Shown in pieces: positions 55,182 to 62,732 of a DNA stretch of 64,000 nt. Position numbers and translations under genes: made by a program. The first letter of the stretch is position 1. Every line of letters starts with the position of its first letter. The stretch comes from Streptacidiphilus carbonis (GTDB taxonomy: Bacteria > Actinomycetota > Actinomycetes > Streptomycetales > Streptomycetaceae): the NCBI RefSeq assembly GCF_000787775.1, contig NZ_BBPM01000005.1:187084-251083 (forward strand), read 5' to 3'. The notes under the pieces are model-generated. The model saw only the letters and a program-made list of their open reading frames with translations. It made no database searches and was not told where the DNA came from.

Positions 55182-56527
55182 GAATCCAGAAGATCGTCGC
55201 CATGGGAGCCACCCTCGCCCTGGCGGCCGTGGTCTCCGGCTGCTCGTCCGGCTCCACCTCCGCGAGCGGCTCCAAGACCGTCAACTGGTGGACCTGGGAC
55301 GACAAGCAGGCCGCCGCCTACCAGGTCTGCGCCACCGATTTCGAGGCCGCCAACCCGGGCGTGACCGTCAAGATCTCCCAGTACGACGTGGCGGACTACT
55401 TCACCAAGCTCACCGCCGGATTCGTGGCCGGGAACGCCCCCGACGCCTTCCAGAACAGCGTGCAGTTCTTCCAGGCCTACGCCTCGCAGCACCAGTTGCT
55501 GCCGATGGACAGCTACATCGCCAAGGACAAGTTCGACCTGTCCCGCTTCTCGGTCGGCGTCGACGCCTGGAAGTACACCGACGGCAAGCAGTACGCCCTG
55601 CCGCTGGACTGGGCGGCCGCGGGCATCTACTACAACGACGCCACCCTGGCCAAGGCCGGATACACCCGGCAGCAGGCCGACTCGCTGACCTGGAACCCCG
55701 ACGACGGCGGCACGCTGGGCAAGATGATCGCCCACCTCACGGTCGACGCCAAGGGGGTCCGCGGCGACCAGCCGGGCTTCGACAAGAACAACGTCAAGAC
55801 CTACGGCTACGGCGAGATCGCAGCCAAGGACTTCATCGGCCAGACCACCTGGGGCCCGCTGGTCGAGTCCACCGGCTGGCGTATCAGCGACAAGGAGTCC
55901 TGGCCCACGGTGTTCAACTACGGCGACCCGCGGTTCGTGAAGACCATGGACTGGATCCGCTCCCTGACCGACAAGGGGTTCGCCCCCAAGATCGGCCAGT
56001 TCGGCGACAGCGTCAGCGACATCGACCTGCTGTCGTCCGGAAAGGTCGCCATGGAGAGCGCCGGCTCCTGGGAGGCCGCCACCTTCGTGAAGATCCCGGG
56101 CCTCAAGGTGGGCATCGCCCCCATGCCGTACGGCCCCGACGGCAAGACCCGGGCCGTGCTCAGCAACTCCAACGGCAACAACATCTGGGCCGGAACCAAG
56201 AACCCCGACCTGGCCTGGAAGTGGGTCTCCTACATGGGCTCCGAGGCCTGCCAGTCCAAGGCCTCGCTGACCGGCACCTTCTTCCCGTCGATCCCGGCCT
56301 CGATGGACGCCTCGGCCAAGGCGCTGGCCGCCAAGGGCGTCGACCTGTCGGTCTTCACCGGCATGCTGAAGAACAAGGAACTCATCGCCTCCCCGGTCTA
56401 CGTCAACGGCGCCGCCCTCCAGGCCGCGGTGGAGCCGCTCTTCCAGGCCTACTTCGCCGGTCAGAAGAGCGACTCCGTCTTCACCGACATGCAGAACCAG
56501 AGCAAGACCATCCTCGCCAAGAAGTGA
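55178..56527 (+). CDS. sugar ABC transporter substrate-binding lipoprotein
   Basis: A 449-residue family 1 solute-binding protein. The signal MRIQKIVAMGATLALAAVVS ends at Cys22 in VSGC, a lipobox, then VNWWTWDDKQAAAYQVCATD and the hinge strands typical of MalE-like receptors; the C-terminus NQSKTILAKK is full. ATG overlaps the CE7 stop (ATGA). It delivers the sugar to the two permeases upstream. Its position after the enzymes, rather than before the permeases, is uncommon but internal to one operon. Confidence 0.94.
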   Translation: MRIQKIVAMGATLALAAVVSGCSSGSTSASGSKTVNWWTWDDKQAAAYQVCATDFEAANPGVTVKISQYDVADYFTKLTAGFVAGNAPDAFQNSVQFFQAYASQHQLLPMDSYIAKDKFDLSRFSVGVDAWKYTDGKQYALPLDWAAAGIYYNDATLAKAGYTRQQADSLTWNPDDGGTLGKMIAHLTVDAKGVRGDQPGFDKNNVKTYGYGEIAAKDFIGQTTWGPLVESTGWRISDKESWPTVFNYGDPRFVKTMDWIRSLTDKGFAPKIGQFGDSVSDIDLLSSGKVAMESAGSWEAATFVKIPGLKVGIAPMPYGPDGKTRAVLSNSNGNNIWAGTKNPDLAWKWVSYMGSEACQSKASLTGTFFPSIPASMDASAKALAAKGVDLSVFTGMLKNKELIASPVYVNGAALQAAVEPLFQAYFAGQKSDSVFTDMQNQSKTILAKK

Positions 56528-56620
56528 ACCGGAAACCCGACAGCACCTGGTGATCCGGACCATCGGACACGGCCCACGACCGGGCCGGTCCGGTGGTCCG
56601 GACAATGGAAAGGACTCCCA

Positions 56621-58831
56621 GTGGCGGACACCTCCGTGCGGATCGTCGCCCTGCGCGCGAGCGGCACCTCACTCGTCGTGGAACTCGCCGAGCCGCTGCC
56701 CAGAGTCCTCCACTGGGGAGCGGACCTCGGCGACCTGACGGCGACCGACCTGGCCGCGCTCGCCCTCACCGACGAGCCGGCGGTGCTCAACAACTCCATC
56801 GACGTCCCGCGCAGGTTCACCGTCTGGCCCACCGAGGCCGACGGCTGGTCGGGCACCCCCGCCCACACCGGCCACCTCGACGGCGCCTCGGGCGCGCCCC
56901 GGCTCGCCCTCAAGGGCGTCACCCACCGCGAGCACCCCGAGGGCGGCGGCGAGCTCGTCCTGGACCTGGCCGACACCGGCTCCGGCCTGGACGTCACCCT
57001 GACCTACCGGCTGGAACCCTCCGGCGTCCTCGCCGTGGTCGCCGAACTCACCCGCCGGGCAGCCGACTCCGCACCCGCCGGCACCGCAGTCCTCCAACCC
57101 GCGCCCTACGACCTCGGCCACGCCCTGGCCCTGCTGCCGCTCCCCCGCCGGGCCACCGAGATCCTGGACTTCACCGGCAAGTGGAGCCGCGAGCGATCCC
57201 CCCAGCGCCGCCCGCTCGGCCACGGCACCCACTCCCGCGAGGTGCGCCGCGGCAAGCCCGGCGCGGACTCGCCCTACCTGCTGACGGTCGGCACCCCCGG
57301 CTTCGGCTTCCGCAGCGGAGAGGTGTGGGGCGTGCACGTCGCCTGGAGCGGCGACCAGCGCTACCTGGTGGAGCAGCTGCCCGAGGGCGCCGGCAGCCAC
57401 GCCTCGGTACTCGGCGGCGGCGAACTCCTGCGCGCCGGCGAGATCCGGCTCGCCCCGGGCCGGAGCTACCGCACCCCGGTGAGCCACTTCGCCTGGTCCG
57501 CCGACGGCCTGGACGGCCTGGCCGACCGCTTCCACACCCTGGTGCGGGCCCGCCCGGGACACCCGCGCGCCCCCAGGCCGCTGGTGCTGAACAGCTGGGA
57601 GGCGGTCTACTTCGACCACGACCTGGACCATCTGCGGCGGCTCGCGGACCGGGCGGCCGAGGTCGGCGTCGAACGGTTCGTGCTGGACGACGGCTGGTTC
57701 ACCGGCCGTCGGGCCGCCGACGCCGGGCTCGGGGACTGGAGCGTCGACCCGACCGTGTGGCCGGACGGGCTGGGCCCGCTGGCCGACCACGTCCGCGGGC
57801 TCGGCATGGACTTCGGCCTCTGGGTCGAGCCCGAGAGCGTCAACCTCGACTCCGCGCTGGCCCGCGCCCACCCCGACTGGGTACTCGGCCCGGCGGCCGG
57901 CCTCGGGCCGTCCTTCCGCGACCAGTACGTCCTGGACCTGGCCAACCCCGAGGTGTGGTCCTACCTGCTGCAGTCCCTGGACGAGCTGGTGACCACGTAT
58001 CAGATCGCCTTCCTGAAGTGGGACCACAACCGCGAGCTGCACGAGGCCGTGCACGGGCCCGGCGACCGCCCGGCCGCGCACGCCCAGGTCGACGCCCTGT
58101 ACCGGCTGCTGGACACGCTGCGCGAGCGCCGTCCCGGGCTGGAGGTCGAGAGCTGCGCGGGCGGCGGCGGACGGATCGACCTGGGCATCCTCGCCAGGAC
58201 CGACCGGGTCTGGCCCTCGGACTGCAACGACCCGGTGGAGCGCCAGACCATCCAGCGCTGGACCGGGCAGCTGCTGCCGCCCGAACTGGTCGGCACCCAC
58301 TTCGGCCCCTCCCCCAGCCACACCACGGCGCGGACCGGCAGCGACTCCTTCCGGCTGGCCACCGCGCTGTTCGGGCACGCCGGGATCGAGCAGGACCTGA
58401 CCCGGTGCTCGCCCGGTGAACTGGCCCGGATCACCGCCTGGACCGCGCTCCACCGCGAGCTGCGACCCCTGCTGCACGGCGGCCGCACGGTCCGCGCCGA
58501 CCTGGAGGACGACGCCCGGCTGCTGCACGGCGTCGTGGCCCCCGACGGCTCGGCGGCGCTGTACTGCTGGGTGCGGCTGGCGACCTCGGCCGAGGGGCAG
58601 TCAGGCCGGGTGCTGCTGCCCGGACTCGCAGCCGACGCCCGCTACCGGCTGCGGATCCGCACCGACCTCGGCCTGCCGTCCTTCCACCAGACCAGCGGCC
58701 CGGCCTGGCTGACCGGGGCGCTGCGGGACTGGATCCCGCTGCCGGGCTCCGTCCTCGCCCTGGCCGGCCTGCCGATGCCCACGCTCAACCCCGAACAGGC
58801 GCTGCTGATCGAGATCCGCCGGACCGCATAG
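56621..58831 (+). CDS. GH36 alpha-galactosidase, cytoplasmic
   Basis: A 736-residue GH36 enzyme. An N-terminal beta-supersandwich (1-310) is followed by a catalytic barrel with WFTGRRAADAGLGDWSVDP, nucleophile Asp468 in FLKWDHNRE and acid/base Asp534 in WPSDCND; a C-terminal beta domain follows. No signal peptide. It starts at GTG 56621, with AAAGGA 9 bp upstream and a 93-bp gap from the binding protein gene. It would remove alpha-galactose from imported oligosaccharides. Confidence 0.93.
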   Translation: MADTSVRIVALRASGTSLVVELAEPLPRVLHWGADLGDLTATDLAALALTDEPAVLNNSIDVPRRFTVWPTEADGWSGTPAHTGHLDGASGAPRLALKGVTHREHPEGGGELVLDLADTGSGLDVTLTYRLEPSGVLAVVAELTRRAADSAPAGTAVLQPAPYDLGHALALLPLPRRATEILDFTGKWSRERSPQRRPLGHGTHSREVRRGKPGADSPYLLTVGTPGFGFRSGEVWGVHVAWSGDQRYLVEQLPEGAGSHASVLGGGELLRAGEIRLAPGRSYRTPVSHFAWSADGLDGLADRFHTLVRARPGHPRAPRPLVLNSWEAVYFDHDLDHLRRLADRAAEVGVERFVLDDGWFTGRRAADAGLGDWSVDPTVWPDGLGPLADHVRGLGMDFGLWVEPESVNLDSALARAHPDWVLGPAAGLGPSFRDQYVLDLANPEVWSYLLQSLDELVTTYQIAFLKWDHNRELHEAVHGPGDRPAAHAQVDALYRLLDTLRERRPGLEVESCAGGGGRIDLGILARTDRVWPSDCNDPVERQTIQRWTGQLLPPELVGTHFGPSPSHTTARTGSDSFRLATALFGHAGIEQDLTRCSPGELARITAWTALHRELRPLLHGGRTVRADLEDDARLLHGVVAPDGSAALYCWVRLATSAEGQSGRVLLPGLAADARYRLRIRTDLGLPSFHQTSGPAWLTGALRDWIPLPGSVLALAGLPMPTLNPEQALLIEIRRTA

Positions 58832-58864
58832 CGGGCTTGCCCCCAGGGGCGCCCGCACAGGCAG

Positions 58865-58896
58865 GAGGGCCGACACCGCGCAGGGTGCCGGCCCTC
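58865..58896. terminator. terminator shared by GH36 and a small convergent gene
   Basis: 13-bp hairpin with one mismatch (58865-58877 and 58884-58896, loop gcgcag), 34 bp after the GH36 stop and 26 bp past the stop of the leftward small gene at 58923. Confidence 0.65.
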
Positions 58897-58922
58897 ACCG
58901 ATCCGCCGTCAGCAGCCGCCGG

Positions 58923-59093
58923 TCACCATCGGTACCAGCGTCCGCGCGCACCGGCGGATCCGGCGCCGCGGAACACGAAGCCCAGCAGCCACAGCACCAG
59001 TACGACGATCGCGATCCACCACAGAACGTGAACCGCGAAGCCCAGTCCACCGAGGAGCAGGGCCAGCAGCAGGACCAGAAGCAGTGCACCCAT
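58923..59093 (-). CDS. small hydrophobic membrane protein
   Basis: A 56-residue protein with two hydrophobic stretches, ALLLVLLLALLLGGLGFAV and VLWWIAIVVLVLWLLGFVF, and a short basic C-terminus (RGAGSAGARGRWYRW). AGGAGG at 59103-59108 precedes the ATG at 59093. It resembles the small DUF5670 or lmo0937-like proteins common in streptomycetes, whose role is unknown. Confidence 0.75.
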   Translation of the reverse strand: MGALLLVLLLALLLGGLGFAVHVLWWIAIVVLVLWLLGFVFRGAGSAGARGRWYRW

Positions 59094-59248
59094 AGTTATC
59101 ATCCTCCTGACCAGCGCGTGCCCCGGAACGCCGAACGCATGCACGCGATTCGACCGGCACGTTGCGTCCCCCGTCCAGCGGCGGTCTGTCAGCCGTCGCC
59201 GCCCCGGCCCGCATCCGGGTCCTCGACGGCGCGACCGCAGCTCCGGCT

Positions 59249-59989
59249 TCAGGACAGCACCAGCAGGTCCATCCAGCTGACGGCGGGTTCGGTGGGGGCC
59301 GCGGCCGCGGCGGCGTGCAGGCGGGCGAGGCCCCGGGCGTAGTCCTCGTCGGACAGGGCACGCAGTTTGGAGTCCGCGTCCCGGCGCAGTCCGCGCGCGA
59401 AGGCGTCCAGGGTCGGGGCGCTTCGCTGCGGCAGGGAGCGCAGGGACATCTGCTGGAAGCCGGCCGTGGCGAACGCCGTGCAGACCTGGCCGACGCTCGG
59501 ATAGGCGTCGACCAGGCGCGCCGTCTCCGGGAAGAACCGCACCCGCAGGTCCCGGTCGCAGCGGCCGGGGAAGGCGTTGCGGATCAGCACGGGAGCGCCG
59601 GGCCTGAGCACCCGGCGCAGTTCGCGGGCGACGGCCGGCAGATCGCTCAGATAGTGCAGCACCGAGCCGAACCAGGCCGCGTCCGCGCAGCCGTCCTCGA
59701 CCGGCAGCGCCTCGGCGCGGCCGTCCAGCGCCCGGATCGCCGCGGAGACCGGTATCAGCGCGCGCATCGCCTCGGCGGGTTCGACGGCCAGCACCTCGAC
59801 GCCGTACCAGTCGTGGAACGCGGCGGCGAACGCCCCGGTCCCGGCGCCGACGTCGAGCAGTGTCATGCCAGGTCCGAGCCTAGCCGCGGCGGCGACCGCG
59901 GTGCGCCAGGCCTCCAGACCGGATCTGGGAATCTCACGGGCTGCCCGGTAGTCCTCGGCGGCCTGGCGGTCGTACGTTGTTCCGGTCAT
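59249..59989 (-). CDS. class I SAM-dependent methyltransferase
   Basis: A 246-residue methyltransferase with TLLDVGAGTGAFAAAFHDWY as motif I, then VLAVEPAEAMRALIPVSAAI, DAAWFGSVLHYLSDLPAVAR and LRRVLRPGAPVLIRNAF. The C-terminal half is less conserved. ATG 59989, with GAGG about 8 bp upstream. It is divergent from the HelD/HelR gene, with a 296-bp region between them that contains the RAE-like repeat. A functional link to the helicase is not shown. Confidence 0.85.
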   Translation of the reverse strand: MTGTTYDRQAAEDYRAAREIPRSGLEAWRTAVAAAARLGPGMTLLDVGAGTGAFAAAFHDWYGVEVLAVEPAEAMRALIPVSAAIRALDGRAEALPVEDGCADAAWFGSVLHYLSDLPAVARELRRVLRPGAPVLIRNAFPGRCDRDLRVRFFPETARLVDAYPSVGQVCTAFATAGFQQMSLRSLPQRSAPTLDAFARGLRRDADSKLRALSDEDYARGLARLHAAAAAAPTEPAVSWMDLLVLS

Positions 59990-60130
59990 CGGGACAGCCT
60001 CGCTCCATTGACGGGGAGTCAAGAGCATAACGACCCACCGGGCCGGATTCGGCGAGCCTCCGGGCTGTCGCCACGCCGGTGACGGGAAGGAGGAAAACCC
60101 ACTCCTTGCCATATCCAACTTATAGCGTAC

Positions 60131-60155
60131 GGGGGGCCTTGCGGCAAGGCCCCCC
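60131..60155 (+). promoter_or_regulatory. RAE-like inverted repeat upstream of helR
   Basis: A G/C hairpin whose core is ccttgcggcaagg flanked by G6 and C6 runs, symmetrical over 25 bp (10-bp arms 60131-60140 and 60146-60155 with the gcggc loop). It matches the recalled rifamycin-associated element core (TTGCGGCAAGGCCCC exactly) found upstream of rifamycin-inactivating and helR genes. It lies 130 bp before the HelR start codon at 60286, and a TATAGC-like -10 element is at 60121-60126. Confidence 0.7.
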
Positions 60156-60285
60156 TGCTGCCGCACAATCGTGGGCCGAGGCCGCAACCTGCGGAAATGA
60201 GGATCGCGGCCGACATCGTCCGCGCGTGTGGAACGCGCGCGGACACCGATCACCCGGTATTCCCGATCCACTGGAGCTGGTTTTG

Positions 60286-62625
60286 GTGTCCACGTCATCG
60301 TCCTCGTCCGAAATCGATTCGGACAACGGCGCCCGACCCTCCGACGACTGGCGGGCCCGGGAGCTGCGGGCGGAGAACGAGTACGTCAGCACGCTGTACG
60401 ACCGCCTCGACTCCCAGCGCGATCTCGCCGTCTCCCGACTGCGGGACCTGCACCGACAGGACCGGGGCGGGACGGCCCAGTCGCGGATGGAGCGCGACAC
60501 CCTGGAGATCCACCACACCCGCCGGCTGTCGGAGCTGCACGCCGCCGAGTACGGGCTCTGCTTCGGCCGGATCGAGGACGCCGCCGGCGAGCGGCAGTAC
60601 ATCGGCCGCATCGCCCTGGCGGACGAGGAGCACGAGCCGCTGCTCACCGACTGGCGGGCGTCGGCCGCTGAGCCCTTCTACCGGGCGACGCCCGCGGCGC
60701 CCGGCGCGGTGACGGCCCGTCGGCACCTGCGCAGCAAGGGCCGGGCTGTCGTCGACTTCGACGACGACGCCTTCGGCCTGAACGCCGCCGAGCACCGGGA
60801 CAGCGCCGAGCTCAGCGGCGAGGCCGCGCTGCTCGCCTCGCTGACGGCCGACCGTACCGGTCGGATGGGCGACATCGTCTCCACCATCCAGTCCGAGCAG
60901 GACCGCGTCATCCGCTCCGAGCTCGGCGGTGTGCTGGTGGTGCAGGGCGGGCCGGGGACCGGCAAGACCGTGGTCGCCCTGCACCGCGCCGCCTACCTGC
61001 TCTACACCCACCGCGACCGGCTGGCCAGGAGCGGTGTGCTGGTCATCGGACCGAACACGACCTTCCTGCGCTACATCGACGAAGTGCTCCCCGCGCTGGG
61101 CGAGAGCGAGGTGGTGCTGAGCAGCATCGGCGCCCTCTACCCGGGCGTGACCGGCACGGACACCGAGACGCCCGAGGCCGCCGCCGTCAAGGGCGACGTG
61201 CGGATGGTCGGGGTGCTCACCGCCGCGCTGGCGGGACTGCGCCGGCTCCCGGAGCCCGACGAACCGTGGACCATCACCGTGGGCCGCAGGTCGGCCCGAC
61301 AGGAGCAGCTGGAGATCGGCCGGGCACTGTGCGAGCGGGCCCACGCCGCCGCGCACCGGTCCGGCGAGGCCCACAATCCGGCCCGGGCCGAACTGGTCGA
61401 GCGGCTCTCCTCGGAGCTGGCCCTGCGGATCGCCAAGCAGCGGGGCGCCGCGGACCGGGGCGCGAAGATGGACCTGGACGAGATCGCGGACCTGGCCGAC
61501 TCGCTCGTCGAGGAGCGCGACTTCCAGGCGCTGGTCGACCGGCTGTGGCCGCTGCTCAGCCCGGAGCAGCTGCTCACCACGCTGTTCGGCTCACCGGAGC
61601 TGCTGGAGCGGGCCACGCCGGGCTTCATCGCGGCCGAACGCGCCGCGCTGCTGCGCGAGCAGCCTGGACCGGACGGCGGGCCCGCCTGGACCACCGCCGA
61701 TGTGCCGCTGCTCGACGAGGCCGCCGAACTGCTCGGCCCGCTGCCCGGCAGCACCGCCGCCCGCGACAGCGGGCCCAGCGCCGCGGAGCTGGAGTTCGCG
61801 AAGATCGTCCTGGACGACTTCGGCGTGGGCCTGGTGGAGATGGACGCGCAGATGCTGGCGCGCCAGTACCAGGGCGAGCAGTCACTGCTGCCGCTGTCCG
61901 AGCGCGCGACCGAGGACCGGGAGTGGGCCTTCGGGCATGTGATCGTGGACGAGGCGCAGGAGCTGTCCCCGATGGACTGGCGGCTGCTGACCCGGCGCTG
62001 CCCCGGCCGCTCCATGACCATCGTCGGCGACCTGGCGCAGACCGGAGCTCCGGCCGGGCTCAGCTCCTGGGGCGAGGCCCTGGACGCCTACACGGCCGGG
62101 CGCTGGCGCACGGTCGAACTCACCGTCAACTACCGCACCCCGGCCGAGATCATGCAGGTCACCGAGGGCGTCCTGCGTGCGGTCGACCCGGCGCTGACCG
62201 CCCCCACCGCGGTGCGCAGCGGCGGGACCCGCCCGTGGAGCCTGCGCATCCCCGCGGACGGCCGGGGACCGGCGCTGCGCGCCGCCGTCGAACAGGAGGT
62301 CGCGGCGCTGGGCGGCGGCCGGATGGCGGTCATCCACGCGCCGTCCCTGTCGGCCGGCGTCGTCGACACACTGGCCGAGCTGGACGGCGTCACCGTCGCC
62401 GACGGTCCTTCGGCGCTGGACTCGCCGGTCGTCCTGATGACGCCGGGGCAGACCAAGGGCCTCGAGTTCGACGCGGTCCTGGTCGTGGAGCCCACGGAGA
62501 TCCTCGCGACCGGCAGCCGCGGCGTGAACGACCTCTATGTCGCCCTCACCCGTGCCACCAAGACCCTCGGGGTCCTGCACAGCGAGGCGTTGCCGGAGAT
62601 GCTGGCAGGCCTGGAAACCCGCTGA
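60286..62625 (+). CDS. helR: HelD-family RNA polymerase-associated helicase-like protein, probable HelR
   Basis: A 779-residue UvrD/HelD-like ATPase: N-terminal coiled-coil (about 25-85, ELRAENEYVSTLYDRLDSQR), Q-motif region IQSEQDRVIR (201-210), Walker A GGPGTGKT (221-228), Walker B VIVDEAQEL (552-560), GDLAQTG (581-587), VNYRTPAEIM (614-623), and VALTRATK near 752. HelD proteins displace RNA polymerase from DNA; the HelR subgroup rescues polymerase trapped by rifamycins. Assignment to HelR rests on the upstream RAE-like repeat, not the protein alone. The GTG at 60286 has GGAG 9 bp upstream; no other rifamycin enzyme is nearby. Confidence 0.85.
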   Translation: MSTSSSSSEIDSDNGARPSDDWRARELRAENEYVSTLYDRLDSQRDLAVSRLRDLHRQDRGGTAQSRMERDTLEIHHTRRLSELHAAEYGLCFGRIEDAAGERQYIGRIALADEEHEPLLTDWRASAAEPFYRATPAAPGAVTARRHLRSKGRAVVDFDDDAFGLNAAEHRDSAELSGEAALLASLTADRTGRMGDIVSTIQSEQDRVIRSELGGVLVVQGGPGTGKTVVALHRAAYLLYTHRDRLARSGVLVIGPNTTFLRYIDEVLPALGESEVVLSSIGALYPGVTGTDTETPEAAAVKGDVRMVGVLTAALAGLRRLPEPDEPWTITVGRRSARQEQLEIGRALCERAHAAAHRSGEAHNPARAELVERLSSELALRIAKQRGAADRGAKMDLDEIADLADSLVEERDFQALVDRLWPLLSPEQLLTTLFGSPELLERATPGFIAAERAALLREQPGPDGGPAWTTADVPLLDEAAELLGPLPGSTAARDSGPSAAELEFAKIVLDDFGVGLVEMDAQMLARQYQGEQSLLPLSERATEDREWAFGHVIVDEAQELSPMDWRLLTRRCPGRSMTIVGDLAQTGAPAGLSSWGEALDAYTAGRWRTVELTVNYRTPAEIMQVTEGVLRAVDPALTAPTAVRSGGTRPWSLRIPADGRGPALRAAVEQEVAALGGGRMAVIHAPSLSAGVVDTLAELDGVTVADGPSALDSPVVLMTPGQTKGLEFDAVLVVEPTEILATGSRGVNDLYVALTRATKTLGVLHSEALPEMLAGLETR

Positions 62626-62657
62626 CGCCCGATCAATTCCGGCTCGCACCCAGTCTC

Positions 62658-62702
62658 TTGACAGTACATCACCCATACGCCACGGTGTCCTACAACGTTG
62701 TA
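62658..62702 (+). promoter_or_regulatory. -35 element and LacI-like palindrome upstream of GH54
   Basis: A consensus -35 TTGACA lies at 62658-62663 and a perfect 12-bp palindrome tacaacgttgta at 62691-62702, with a central CG as in LacI-family operators. A clear -10 at normal spacing is not visible. It is about 30 bp before the start codon at 62733. Confidence 0.5.
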
Positions 62703-62732
62703 ATGGTAGGAGAGACAGAGAGCGGGACACCC

